Origin: Salinispora pacifica CNR114
GTDB taxonomy: Bacteria > Actinomycetota > Actinomycetes > Mycobacteriales > Micromonosporaceae
Direction: 5' to 3'
DNA length: 64,000 bases
Assembly (NCBI RefSeq): GCF_000514775.1
Contig: NZ_AZWO01000004.1
Span: forward strand, 134,089 to 198,088
The number at the start of each line of letters is the position of its first letter. The first letter of the stretch is position 1. The translations under genes were made by a program, and so were the position numbers. Of this stretch, positions 9,251-17,453 are shown piece after piece. Under the pieces are notes generated by a model. That model ran no database searches and had not been told where the DNA came from. It worked only from the letters and a program-made list of their open reading frames with translations.

Positions 9251-10476
9251 CTGGGAGCGGCCCCCGCGCGGTGAGCCGGCGCGGTCTACTCGCGGGCGGT
9301 GCCCTGGCTGCCGGTGGCGCGCTCGGCGCCACCGTGGCCGTCACCGCCGTTAGCCTCTCCGACGACCCCGCGACCCGCCCCGCCGAGCTGACGCCGGTGG
9401 CGGAGATCGGGCTCGCCATCGAACCATTCCACGGGACCCGCCAGGCGGGGGTCGCCACCGAACCGCAGGCACACGCGGCGTTCGTCGCGCTCGCCCTCCG
9501 GCCGGAGACGGACCGGGAGGCGCTGGGGCGAATGCTGCGACTGCTCTCCGACGACGCCGCCCGCCTCACCCAGGGCCGTCCCGCCCTGGCCGACACCGAG
9601 CCGGAGCTCGGGCTGCTGCCGGCCCGGCTGACGGTGACCTTCGGCTTCGGCCCCGGTTTCTACCAGGCGGCCAACGCCGACGAGCGGCGGCCACCATCGG
9701 TGGCCGCCCTCCCGGCGTTCCGCATCGACCGGCTCTCCCCCCACTGGTCCGGCGGGGATCTGCTGCTGCAGATCTGCGCCGACGACCCGCTGACCGTCGC
9801 GCACGCCCAGCGGGTGCTGGTGAAGGACAGCCGCCCCTTCGCCACCGTCGCCTGGGTACAGCAAGGCTTCCGGCGCGCGGCCGGGTCCGAGCCGGGGCGC
9901 ACCCAGCGCAACCTCTTCGGCCAACTCGACGGCACCGCCAACCCGAAGCCGGGCGCTCCCCTGGAGACCGCGGTGTGGGTACCGGACGGGCCGACCTGGC
10001 TGCGCGACAGCACCACCCTGGTCGTCCGGCGGATCAGCATGAACCTGGAGACGTGGGATCTCCTCGGCCGCACCGACCGAGAGTTGTCCGTCGGCCGGCG
10101 GCTCGACACCGGCGCGCCGCTGACCGGCACGGACGAACACGACGAGCCCAACTTCGACGCCCTCGGATCGGGCGGGCTCACCGTCATCCCGGACTTCTCG
10201 CACCTGACCCGCTCCCACGTCACCGAGGACCGGCTCCGGATTCTGCGCCGCCCCTACAATTACGACGGCGTGCCCAGCGCCGACGGCACTGCGGACAGCG
10301 GCCTGATCTTCGCCTCGTACCAGGCCGACATCACCCGTCAGTTCCTACCCATCCAACGACGGCTGGCCGAGCGGGACCTACTCAACGAGTGGACCACCCC
10401 GATCGGCTCCGCCGTCTTCGCGATCCCACCCGGCTGCCCCGAAGGCGGCTGGATCGGCCAGCAACTGCTCGGCTGA
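9247..10476 (+). CDS. Tat-exported DyP-type peroxidase
   Basis: This 409-residue protein has a twin-arginine signal (VSRRGLLAGG) and the dye-decolorising peroxidase fold. The diagnostic GxxDG motif appears in FGQLDGTANP. A C-terminal region with PDFSHLTRSH probably supplies the haem-ligating histidine. EfeB-like DyP peroxidases act outside the membrane with haem and peroxide. The GTG start is coupled to the preceding copper chaperone gene, and CopC follows 17 bases after its stop. An envelope copper/oxidative function is therefore likely. Confidence 0.9.
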   Translation: MTGSGPRAVSRRGLLAGGALAAGGALGATVAVTAVSLSDDPATRPAELTPVAEIGLAIEPFHGTRQAGVATEPQAHAAFVALALRPETDREALGRMLRLLSDDAARLTQGRPALADTEPELGLLPARLTVTFGFGPGFYQAANADERRPPSVAALPAFRIDRLSPHWSGGDLLLQICADDPLTVAHAQRVLVKDSRPFATVAWVQQGFRRAAGSEPGRTQRNLFGQLDGTANPKPGAPLETAVWVPDGPTWLRDSTTLVVRRISMNLETWDLLGRTDRELSVGRRLDTGAPLTGTDEHDEPNFDALGSGGLTVIPDFSHLTRSHVTEDRLRILRRPYNYDGVPSADGTADSGLIFASYQADITRQFLPIQRRLAERDLLNEWTTPIGSAVFAIPPGCPEGGWIGQQLLG

Positions 10477-10492
10477 CCTCGACAGGAGAACC

Positions 10493-11095
10493 ATGCGGAC
10501 CAACACCCGCCCGAGACCCGCCGGCTTCCTCGCCGCCGTCCTCGCCGCCGCCGCGCTGCTGCTCGTACCGGCCGCGCCGGCTGCCGCGCACAATTCCCTG
10601 AAGACCACCACACCGGCCAAGAACGCCGAGCTGGACAAGGCGCCGACCGAAATCACACTGGAATTCCTCCAGAAGCTGGATCCGGCGTTCACCACCATCG
10701 TCCTCTCCGACGCTGCGGAGCAGAAGGTCCCGACCGGTGAACCTGTGGTCACCGGGGCAAAGGGCACGATAAGCATCGACGGAGCTCTGGCGAACGGCAC
10801 CTACACCGTCGCGTACCGGGTGGTCTCCGCCGACGGGCACCCGGTCCAGGGCTCGTACGCGTTCACCGTCGCCGACCCCGCTGGCGCCGAGGCGCCAGCT
10901 CCGACGCCGGCGGGGTCGTCCCCCGCGGCCGAGCCCACCACACCGCCGACGGAGCCCGCGACGGCCAGCCCGGTGGCGGCGACCGACAATGACGGCGGCG
11001 GGATCGGCACGGCGACGGTGATCGGCGGCGGAGTCTTGTTGGTCCTGGTAGCCGGGGGCCTGGTGCTACTACGCCGCCGACGCGGCACGGCCTGA
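10493..11095 (+). CDS. copC: CopC-domain copper resistance protein
   Basis: This 200-residue secreted protein has a signal peptide ending AAPAAA, followed at once by HNSLKTTTP. The mature N-terminal histidine is the classic CopC Cu(II) ligand. SADGHPVQGSYAF carries the second conserved histidine. An Ala/Pro/Thr-rich linker (about residues 125-165) leads to a single C-terminal membrane helix and a basic RRRRG tail, so it is anchored to the membrane outer face. It is the last gene of the sigma-led operon and is preceded by an AGGAGAACC ribosome binding site. Confidence 0.9.
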   Translation: MRTNTRPRPAGFLAAVLAAAALLLVPAAPAAAHNSLKTTTPAKNAELDKAPTEITLEFLQKLDPAFTTIVLSDAAEQKVPTGEPVVTGAKGTISIDGALANGTYTVAYRVVSADGHPVQGSYAFTVADPAGAEAPAPTPAGSSPAAEPTTPPTEPATASPVAATDNDGGGIGTATVIGGGVLLVLVAGGLVLLRRRRGTA

Positions 11096-11096
11096 C

Positions 11097-11139
11097 CAAC
11101 GGGTACCGGGCGGCGCCGAGCACCGCCCGGCACCCGTTG
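11097..11139. terminator. terminator-like hairpin after copC
   Basis: A long stem is formed by CAACGGGTACCGGGCGG and its near-perfect complement around loop 11114-11122, starting two bases after the copC stop. There is no T-tract. Being palindromic, it could also act on the opposite strand behind cbiO. Confidence 0.6.
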
Positions 11140-11181
11140 GCGCCGCTGTCCCAGCGGGATGAGCACCGCTGCCACAGGCGG

Positions 11182-11211
11182 GCGGCGTGGCCGTTGCCAC
11201 GGCCACGCCGC
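11182..11211. terminator. second hairpin in the copC/cbiO convergent gap
   Basis: A perfect 13-bp stem (GCGGCGTGGCCGT) around loop TGCC at 11195-11198 lies about 28 bases past the cbiO stop on the minus strand. A short GCGTT triplication follows at 11217-11234. It probably terminates the cobalt transporter operon. Confidence 0.55.
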
Positions 11212-11238
11212 GCGTCGCGTTGCGTTGCGTTGCGGCGA

Positions 11239-12084
11239 TCACCGATCGTCCGCCGCGGCATCGTTGAGCAGCGCGGCGAGTTCGGTCACCGCCCGCGGAC
11301 GGGCCCCCGCCAGCTCCGGAATCCGGTCCAGGAGCCGGTGCACCAGCGGCGCCCAGGCCGGCACCAGGTGTGCCGCCGCGAGCAGGCCCCCATCGGCAAG
11401 GCCGTCCGCCGTGGCTACGGTCCGCACGCCACCGCCGGAGACCACCGCCACCGCTTCCGCCCAGCGGAAGGCGAGGTCGACATCGTGCGTGGAGAGCACC
11501 ACCGTCGTACCCGCGGTGTGCAGGTCGTCCAGGGTGCGCAGCAGTGCTTCCACCCCGGCCGGGTCGAGCCCGGCGGTGGGTTCGTCGAGAATGAGCAGCC
11601 GTGGGTGCATCGCGACCGCACCGGCGATGGCCACCCGCTTGCGCTGGCCGTAGGAGAGTAGATGGGTGGGTCGCTCGGCGAGCGCCGACACACCGAGCGC
11701 CGACAGCGCCGCGTCGCAGCGCCGCCGCACCTGCGCGGCCGGGAGCCCCAGGTTGACCGGCCCGAAGGAGACGTCCTGCCAGACGTTGGCGGAGAAGAGC
11801 TGGTCGTCTGGGTCCTGCACCACCAGCTGCACCTGCTGCCGCAGCTCCCGAAGGCCGGCCCGGGTGTGTCGCACCTGGGTGCCGGCGAGGACGATCTGGC
11901 CCGTGGCGGGCCGCAGCGCGCCGGCCGCCAGTCGGAACAGCGTCGTCTTGCCGCCGCCGTTCGGGCCCAGTACGGCCAGCCGCTGACCGGGGTCGATCCG
12001 AAGATTGACCCCGGTCAGGATCGACCGACCCGGCTGGTAGGCGAAGCCCACCTCATCGAACTCCAGCAGCGAGGCGTTCACCAA
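11239..12084 (-). CDS. cbiO: cobalt ECF transporter ATPase CbiO
   Basis: This 281-residue ABC ATPase has Walker A GPNGGGKTT (about residues 39-47), a Q-loop VVQDPDDQLF typical of ECF ATPases, the signature LLSYGQRKRV, and Walker [14 protein letters not shown] with H-loop STHD. It energises cobalt import together with CbiM, CbiN and CbiQ. The start overlaps the end of cbiQ by 7 bases. The whole operon sits behind a cobalamin riboswitch, so it should be shut off when vitamin B12 is plentiful. Confidence 0.93.
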   Translation of the reverse strand: MVNASLLEFDEVGFAYQPGRSILTGVNLRIDPGQRLAVLGPNGGGKTTLFRLAAGALRPATGQIVLAGTQVRHTRAGLRELRQQVQLVVQDPDDQLFSANVWQDVSFGPVNLGLPAAQVRRRCDAALSALGVSALAERPTHLLSYGQRKRVAIAGAVAMHPRLLILDEPTAGLDPAGVEALLRTLDDLHTAGTTVVLSTHDVDLAFRWAEAVAVVSGGGVRTVATADGLADGGLLAAAHLVPAWAPLVHRLLDRIPELAGARPRAVTELAALLNDAAADDR

Positions 12085-12818
12085 GGAGACACCAACCCGG
12101 TGCTGACCGTGACAATCGCGCCGAGCAACACCGTGGTCGCCGCGACGAACGGCACCGACACCCGGTGGGCCGCCACCTGCACGGCGAGTGACCCGGTGTA
12201 GCCCCGTACCGCCAGTCCCTCCTCCAGCCGCCGCGCCCGGTGCAACGCCCGAACGAACACCGCCCCCGCCTGTCCGGCCAGCGACCGGTAGGCGGTCCGC
12301 CAGGTACGGAAGCCAAGCCGGGCCGCCTGCGCCTGCCGGACCGCACCCACGCTCTCCACCAGCAGGAAGAGCATCCGGTACGTCAGCGCGGCAACCTCGG
12401 TGACCGCCGGGGGGACCCCCAGCCGGTGCAGTCGTGGCAGGACATCCGACAACGGGGTGGTGGCGGTGAACAGCAGCAGGCAGGTCAACGCCGCCACGGA
12501 TCGGCCCGCGGTCTGTGCCGCCAGCGGCAGGCCGGCGGGGTCGATGGCCAGGCGCGCCGGAGCCGGCATCGACACCAGCAACGGGACCGTTGACGTGGCC
12601 ACGAAGAGCAGCGGCACCCGGCCCGCCCGCAGCACCACGACCAGTGGCACCCGTGCGGCGGCCAGCAGCACCGCCGCGGCGCCGCCGGACAGGAGCGCGG
12701 CGGGCCAGGTGGGCAGGGCCACCGCGCAGACCAGCAGCCCGAGCGCGAGCAGCGCCTTCTCGGCGGGGTGCCGACCTCGCCAGGGACCGGTGTGGGCGGC
12801 GATGTCGAGGGCGAACAC
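12078..12818 (-). CDS. cbiQ: cobalt ECF transporter transmembrane protein CbiQ
   Basis: This protein of about 246 residues starts with the family-like VFALDIAAHTGPWRGRHPAEKALLALG. It has five or so membrane helices and, in the cytoplasmic coupling region, an alanine-arginine-glycine motif (QAARLGFRTW) that docks on the ATPase. I chose the GTG at 12818, just after the cbiN stop. An alternative GTG at 12875 would add 19 residues and overlap cbiN by about 56 bases. Neither has a strong ribosome binding site. It is the energy-coupling scaffold of the cobalt importer. Confidence 0.85.
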   Translation of the reverse strand: MFALDIAAHTGPWRGRHPAEKALLALGLLVCAVALPTWPAALLSGGAAAVLLAAARVPLVVVLRAGRVPLLFVATSTVPLLVSMPAPARLAIDPAGLPLAAQTAGRSVAALTCLLLFTATTPLSDVLPRLHRLGVPPAVTEVAALTYRMLFLLVESVGAVRQAQAARLGFRTWRTAYRSLAGQAGAVFVRALHRARRLEEGLAVRGYTGSLAVQVAAHRVSVPFVAATTVLLGAIVTVSTGLVSPW

Positions 12819-12819
12819 G

Positions 12820-13137
12820 CTAACCGCGCTGCCGATCGACGGCGTCGCGCTGCCGCTGCCGGGTCCGGGCAACACCGAAGTAGTAGCCGAGCAGGCCGGC
12901 GCCGAGCGCGGCCTGAAGGGCGAAGAACGCCGACTCCAGCTCGGCCGACGGCGGCTCGTAGATCGGCGAGAACCACGGCTGGTAGTCCGGGTGGTCGTCC
13001 ACGATGGCCTGCTCGGCGACGGCGTCCGCGCCGGAGAAGGGCTCCTCCCCCGACCCGAGGCCGAGCGCCAGCGGCACCACCGCCAGGAGTAGCACCGCGA
13101 GCAGCAACAGCAGGTTCACCCAGGAGAAGCGCCTCAT
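12820..13137 (-). CDS. cbiN: cobalt transport protein CbiN
   Basis: This 105-residue protein has one N-terminal membrane helix (residues 6-25), an extracytoplasmic acidic loop containing [12 protein letters not shown] and [15 protein letters not shown], and a second helix (about 70-90) followed by a basic tail. This is the CbiN topology, which aids metal loading of CbiM. The ATG overlaps the cbiM stop by 4 bases. A much longer open frame upstream of this start is antisense-like background inside cbiM and was not used. Confidence 0.9.
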   Translation of the reverse strand: MRRFSWVNLLLLLAVLLLAVVPLALGLGSGEEPFSGADAVAEQAIVDDHPDYQPWFSPIYEPPSAELESAFFALQAALGAGLLGYYFGVARTRQRQRDAVDRQRG

Positions 13138-13814
13138 GCCCGTACCTCCGCCGCCGGGCGCAGCAGGCCGAGCCGACGCAGGTCGTCCCCGCTGGTCCGA
13201 CTCAGCAGGCGGACCACCAGAACGGTCAGTAGTCCCTCGCTGATCGCCAACGGAATCTGGGTCACGGCGAAGATCCCGCCGAACTTCGCCAGCGCACCGC
13301 CGACGCCGGAGACCGGGTCGGGGAACGCCAGGGCCAGCTGGGCGACGGTGACACCGTACGTCGCCAGGCTGCCCAGGGCCGCAGCGGCGAACACCGCCGG
13401 ACCCAGTCCGCCGCCAGCGCGACGGACCACGGTGTAGCTCCCATACGCCACCCACGGGCCGACGATCGCCATCGAGAAGATGTTCGCGCCCAACGTGCTC
13501 AGCCCGCCGTGGGCCAGCAGCAGCGCCTGGAACAGCAGCACGATGCCGCCCAGCACGCTCATCACCGGCGGTCGGAACAGCACCGCCCCCAGCCCGGTGC
13601 CGGTCGGGTGGGAACTCGACCCGGTCACCGACGGGATCTTCAATGCGGACAGTGCGAAGGTGAAGGCACCGGCCGCCCCGAGCAGCAGTTTCGAGTCTGG
13701 ATCTGCACGGACCTGCCGGACCAGGGCCCGGCTCCCGTGGACGACGAATGGTGCGGACACGACGAACCACGCCGCCGCTTGTTCCGGAGGGAGATACCCC
13801 TCGGCGATATGCAT
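13134..13814 (-). CDS. cbiM: cobalt-binding S component CbiM
   Basis: This 226-residue protein begins MHIAEGYLP. The N-terminal Met-His is the family's cobalt-binding hook, which fixes the start at 13814. The conserved [11 protein letters not shown] motif supplies further metal ligands (His). Six or seven membrane helices follow. It is the first gene of cbiMNQO and its ribosome binding site lies immediately downstream of the cobalamin riboswitch. Confidence 0.95.
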   Translation of the reverse strand: MHIAEGYLPPEQAAAWFVVSAPFVVHGSRALVRQVRADPDSKLLLGAAGAFTFALSALKIPSVTGSSSHPTGTGLGAVLFRPPVMSVLGGIVLLFQALLLAHGGLSTLGANIFSMAIVGPWVAYGSYTVVRRAGGGLGPAVFAAAALGSLATYGVTVAQLALAFPDPVSGVGGALAKFGGIFAVTQIPLAISEGLLTVLVVRLLSRTSGDDLRRLGLLRPAAEVRA

Positions 13815-13834
13815 CGAACGACCTTCCCTTCCAG

Positions 13835-14030
13835 CACCTCGTGGATGAGATCCGTGTCAAGGCCGGTCTCCTGGCTTCCGGATCGACGTTCACTCCAGCC
13901 TTCCCAGGCCTGGTGGGGCCCAGTGGCACAGTCAGAGATCACTACCCGGTCACAGTGGCGAGGGCCGCGCCGGTCTTCCACCGGCTTCCCGTGCACCTTG
14001 ACGGCGAGAGGCTATCGGGCACCCGCCCGG
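13835..14030 (-). ncRNA. cobalamin (B12) riboswitch upstream of cbiMNQO
   Basis: Read on the minus strand, this stretch has the conserved cobalamin-element core. GGGAAGCCGGTGGAAGACCG is followed by GGCGCGGCCCTCGCCACTGTG at about 13990-13950. After a variable arm, the B12 box AAGCCAGGAGACCGGCC lies at about 13877-13861. The 3' end lies within some 25-40 bases of the cbiM ribosome binding site. Control of translation, or of early termination, by adenosyl/aquocobalamin is expected. The outer boundaries are approximate. Confidence 0.93.
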
Positions 14031-14119
14031 ACGGCAAGCTGTTGATTCGCGCCAATCGCTACGCGTCTCCGCCGGCTGCGGCGAATCGGACGCCACGCTG
14101 GGCCCACGGGCCGGGAGCT

Positions 14120-14932
14120 TCAGCCCGGGCCAGAGCCCGGTTTCCTGGCGGTCAGGAGGGCGTAGCCGAGCACACCGTCGGCGACCGCGGCCCGGGCCGC
14201 GGCCAAGACCGCCGGGGCCCGGGCGAAGTCCAGGCCGAGCTCCGCCGCCTGATCCGCGGCGGTCAGCCGCAGCACGGTCAGGCGCGCCTCGATCTGGTCG
14301 ATCATCGTGGTGACCGCAGAGTCGTGCCGTTCGGTGTGGGTTGTCGTCAACCCCGCGCCAGCCAGCAGGGCGACGTACTCATCGAGGGGACGCGCATCGG
14401 CAACGCAGGCGATCCACGCTCCCAACCCGGTCAACTCGGGGGGCAGCCGGTCGGGGACGGCGACCACATCGGCCAACCCGAGTTGACCGCCCGGGACCAG
14501 CACCCGGGCCAGTTCCCCCGCTGCGGTGGGCTTGTCGGGGAAGGTGCAGAAGGCGCATTCGCAGACCACCACGTCCACCGAGTGCGAGTCGACAGCGAGC
14601 CGCTCGGCGTCTCCCCGCCGGAACCGCACCTGGTCGGCGAGCCCAACGGACCGGGTCACCCGGGTAGCCGCCTCGACGTTGGGGCCGGCGAGGTCCACAC
14701 CGGTCACCGTGCAGCCGTACTCGGCTGCCAGCAGCAGCGCGCTGGTACCCCGTCCGCTCGCCACATCGAGTACGCGTTCCCCGCTGGCCAGCGCTAGTCG
14801 GGCGGCGAGTCGGCGGGTCAGCGACGCCCCGCCGGGATGGTACGCCTCGCCGAGGAGCAGGGCGAGCAGGTCCGAACCGTAGACCGCGGCGCAGCAGCCC
14901 TTCGGATCCGCCGCGGGCTCACTCCTTGTCAC
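14120..14932 (-). CDS. ArsM-like class I SAM-dependent methyltransferase
   Basis: This 270-residue protein has a Rossmann methyltransferase core. Motif I is VLDVASGRGTSA (about residues 54-65), motif II acidic end VTGVDLAG, and later LVPGGQLGLADVV. The N-terminus has vicinal cysteines (GCCAAVYG) and motif IV contains CECAFCTFPDK. Cysteines in similar places are metal(loid) ligands in arsenite methyltransferases, so arsenic or another soft ligand is possible but unproven. Its GTG start overlaps the radical SAM stop by 4 bases, so the two are coupled and probably act in one pathway. Confidence 0.8.
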   Translation of the reverse strand: MTRSEPAADPKGCCAAVYGSDLLALLLGEAYHPGGASLTRRLAARLALASGERVLDVASGRGTSALLLAAEYGCTVTGVDLAGPNVEAATRVTRSVGLADQVRFRRGDAERLAVDSHSVDVVVCECAFCTFPDKPTAAGELARVLVPGGQLGLADVVAVPDRLPPELTGLGAWIACVADARPLDEYVALLAGAGLTTTHTERHDSAVTTMIDQIEARLTVLRLTAADQAAELGLDFARAPAVLAAARAAVADGVLGYALLTARKPGSGPG

Positions 14933-16521
14933 CGGATCCGCCGCCCGACGTTGGTGGCGTCCCGCGCCACCCGCCGTACGGCGGCGACGCCGTCGGGGTG
15001 CTGGGCGACCTTCGACCCGTACGGAGAGTCAGTGATCATCGAGCGGAGTGCGAGTGCGTTGGGCACCACGTCGGCGACCGGCACCCCGGACATCTGCTCG
15101 CGGACCTGTTCCCGGTAGCCGACCGAGTTGTAGGCGCAGAACGGGATCAGTCTGCCGTCCGGAGTGATCTCCTCGACGCAACACTTCATCAGCTGCCGCA
15201 CATTGAGGGTGTACGGGTCCTGGAAGTCCTGGATCACGATCATGAAGGCTCGGTCGGTCAGGTTCGCCACCGCCTCGGGTAGGTTGACACCACAGGCGTC
15301 GGCACAGTCCAGCGCCGCGGCGGTCTGGGCGAGGCGCACGTTGGTCGTGTCGGTGCCCATGAATGCCGACGCCGACCACAGCTTCTCCAACGCTTCCCGG
15401 ACAGCGGGGTCCGGCACCACCCGATTGGTGACGTAGTCGAGGTGGTCCGCCACATCCAGCAGCCGGGGAATCGGCACCACCGCGAATTCCTCGGTGCCGG
15501 GCGTGCCCGAGGTGAGCAGATAGGTGATCGACCGGCAGGTCGGGAAGCAGCACGGCACCGGGAAGAAGTCCTCGGCCCGGAACCAGTCGGGCCGCTGCCG
15601 CGCGACGAGGTGAATGATGTCGGAGTTGGTCAGCCGGGTCAGCGGGTCGAAGGGCGTGTGTCGGCCGGAGTGGGTGACCGGTTGGAACGAGACGCTCCGC
15701 ACCGCCGGGTGCGCCAGGCCGTGGCTGATGATGGCGCCGAGTTCGTGCTCGTTGAGCCCCCGTTCCACCGCGGCGACCAGGGTGACGGTCAGGCCGACCT
15801 CGGCGCAGTTGTCCAACGCGCGCTGCTTGATCCCACGCAGGTCCCGACCCCGGATCTCCCGGTGTGTTCGCTCGTCGAACCCATCGAACTGCAGGTAGAT
15901 GTTGACCGCGCGGCCGGGACGGTTGCGCTCGCCGAGCGCTGCCACGAACGCCCGGTCGCTGGCGAGCCGGATTCCGTTGGTGTTCAGGTTGACCGCCTGA
16001 ATCGGACGGGCCTGTGCGGCGTCCACGAAGTCCAGGATCTGCCGGTGGATGGTGGGCTCTCCGCCGGAGAACATCACCACCTCGGCCTCGCCCTCACTCG
16101 CCACGAAGACGTCGAGCATCCGCTCACATTGCTCGAGGCTGATGGCGTACCCGTCGGGCTGGTGGCCGGAGTCGGCGAAGCAGATCGGGCAGTCGAGGTT
16201 ACAGCCGGTGTTGACCTCGATAATGCCCAGACAGGCGTGCTGCTTGTGTTCCGGACACAGCCCACAGTCCGCCGGGCAGCCGTCGCGCACCTCGGTCTGG
16301 AAGGTCAACGGGATCGTGCCGGGCTTGTTGAATCGGGCGCTGTCGAGATACATCCGCGCGTCGCCGTACACCAACGCCTCGAACTGGCCGTGCTCCGGAC
16401 AGCGCTTACGCAGGTAGACCTTGTCGTCGCGGAGGTTGACCTGTCCGTCGACAACGACCTTGCAGACCGGGCAGATCGACTTTGTGTACTCGACGAACAC
16501 CTCGTCCCGGTCCCGCTTCAT
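14929..16521 (-). CDS. radical SAM protein of the Tes (tetraether lipid synthase)/MJ0619-like family
   Basis: The protein has 530 residues from the ATG at 16521. The radical SAM cluster motif C-x3-C-x2-C is Cys107, Cys111, Cys114 (CNLDCPIC), followed by SGGEP near 148. The N-terminal cysteine-rich region (Cys17, Cys20, Cys41, then Cys82, Cys86, Cys89, Cys97) is the rubredoxin/auxiliary-cluster layout known from MJ0619 and Tes. Vicinal cysteines (MKCCVEE) lie near the C-terminus. Such enzymes make C-C bonds or methylate unactivated carbons, and the substrate here is unknown. It is translationally coupled to the ArsM-like methyltransferase and downstream of a PadR gene. Confidence 0.85.
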   Translation of the reverse strand: MKRDRDEVFVEYTKSICPVCKVVVDGQVNLRDDKVYLRKRCPEHGQFEALVYGDARMYLDSARFNKPGTIPLTFQTEVRDGCPADCGLCPEHKQHACLGIIEVNTGCNLDCPICFADSGHQPDGYAISLEQCERMLDVFVASEGEAEVVMFSGGEPTIHRQILDFVDAAQARPIQAVNLNTNGIRLASDRAFVAALGERNRPGRAVNIYLQFDGFDERTHREIRGRDLRGIKQRALDNCAEVGLTVTLVAAVERGLNEHELGAIISHGLAHPAVRSVSFQPVTHSGRHTPFDPLTRLTNSDIIHLVARQRPDWFRAEDFFPVPCCFPTCRSITYLLTSGTPGTEEFAVVPIPRLLDVADHLDYVTNRVVPDPAVREALEKLWSASAFMGTDTTNVRLAQTAAALDCADACGVNLPEAVANLTDRAFMIVIQDFQDPYTLNVRQLMKCCVEEITPDGRLIPFCAYNSVGYREQVREQMSGVPVADVVPNALALRSMITDSPYGSKVAQHPDGVAAVRRVARDATNVGRRIR

Positions 16522-16651
16522 GGCTCTCACCATTCCACGCCACACTGCCCCGGCACGCCGGCTTGGTCGAATACCGCCCGGCGTGGCTGACCGACCGGCG
16601 ACGCCCCGCCGCGTGCTGGTGGCCGGGCGGGGGCAACCCGGCGCTGGCGGG

Positions 16652-17215
16652 TCAGCGCGATACTGGAGCACGAGCGCGGAGCAGGGCCGCCACCTGGACA
16701 CACCACTCGCGATTTTCCTGCTCGAAGCGACGCCCCCGCAGGCAGGTGAGGTACGGCCCGATCCGGTTGCTCTCGCGCAGGAACATCTCCTCGGTCAGGT
16801 CACCGCGCAGTTGCCGGAGCATCCGGTCGAAGAGTTCCACCTTGGCGGCGGCGATGACCGCCCGCTCCTCAAGCTGGGCGATGACCGGTGCCGGGTCGAG
16901 TCGGTCCACGGCCTGGACCATGACGAGCAGGTCCTCCCGGATCGACGACGGCTTCGACGGCACGGCGGCGAAGGTGGCCAGTTCGGCGAGGCCGGCGGGG
17001 GTGACCGTGAACAGCCGCTTGTTGGGGCGGTCGTGCTGGATCACCTGGCGACCGGTGATCAACCCCGCCCGTTCCAGCTTGGTCAACTCGGCGTAGAGCT
17101 GCTGGGGTACCGCGTACCAGAAGTTGGAGCAGGAAACATCGAAGATTTTGGCTAGCTGGTAGCCGCTGTACTCCCCATCGAGCAGCACCGCCAACACCGC
17201 GTGCCGCAGCGCCAT
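16652..17215 (-). CDS. PadR family transcriptional regulator
   Basis: This 187-residue protein starts MALRHAVLAVLLDGEYSGYQLAK, the canonical PadR winged-helix opening, so the start is the ATG at 17215. The wing region (QHDRPNKRLFTVTPAGL) and a C-terminal four-helix dimerisation tail follow. It lies 130 bases upstream of the radical SAM gene on the same strand and is divergent from an F420-type oxidoreductase gene. It probably controls both from the shared gap, which contains a perfect inverted repeat. Confidence 0.9.
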   Translation of the reverse strand: MALRHAVLAVLLDGEYSGYQLAKIFDVSCSNFWYAVPQQLYAELTKLERAGLITGRQVIQHDRPNKRLFTVTPAGLAELATFAAVPSKPSSIREDLLVMVQAVDRLDPAPVIAQLEERAVIAAAKVELFDRMLRQLRGDLTEEMFLRESNRIGPYLTCLRGRRFEQENREWCVQVAALLRARAPVSR

Positions 17216-17307
17216 CGCCACACCTCCCGCTCCGGGTGAGGACAGAGTCTTGGCGGGCCAGCACCGCGTCACCGACCCTTCCCCCGAACCATACTCAGTG
17301 ATATGAC

Positions 17308-17325
17308 TATTCCTGTTGAGGAATA
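17308..17325. promoter_or_regulatory. perfect inverted repeat, candidate PadR operator
   Basis: TATTCCT-GTTG-AGGAATA is a perfect 7-bp inverted repeat in an AT-rich patch of the 238-base divergent gap between the PadR gene and the F420-type oxidoreductase gene. The assignment to PadR is inference from position. Confidence 0.45.
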
Positions 17326-17453
17326 CCGGCGGCAGTCCTCCCGACCGTCGATCCTGCCCACCGGCACCCTGCCGACCGTCACCACGCCGAACGAGACGGC
17401 ACCACCGGCTTCTCCCGCACCCGGGACTCCCGGGCACCTGGAAGGACACCCCC

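Noticed and set aside
13138..13929. Upstream extension of the cbiN frame to 13929
   Set aside because: It runs through cbiM in another frame and into the riboswitch. The ATG at 13137 overlapping the cbiM stop gives the normal CbiN length.
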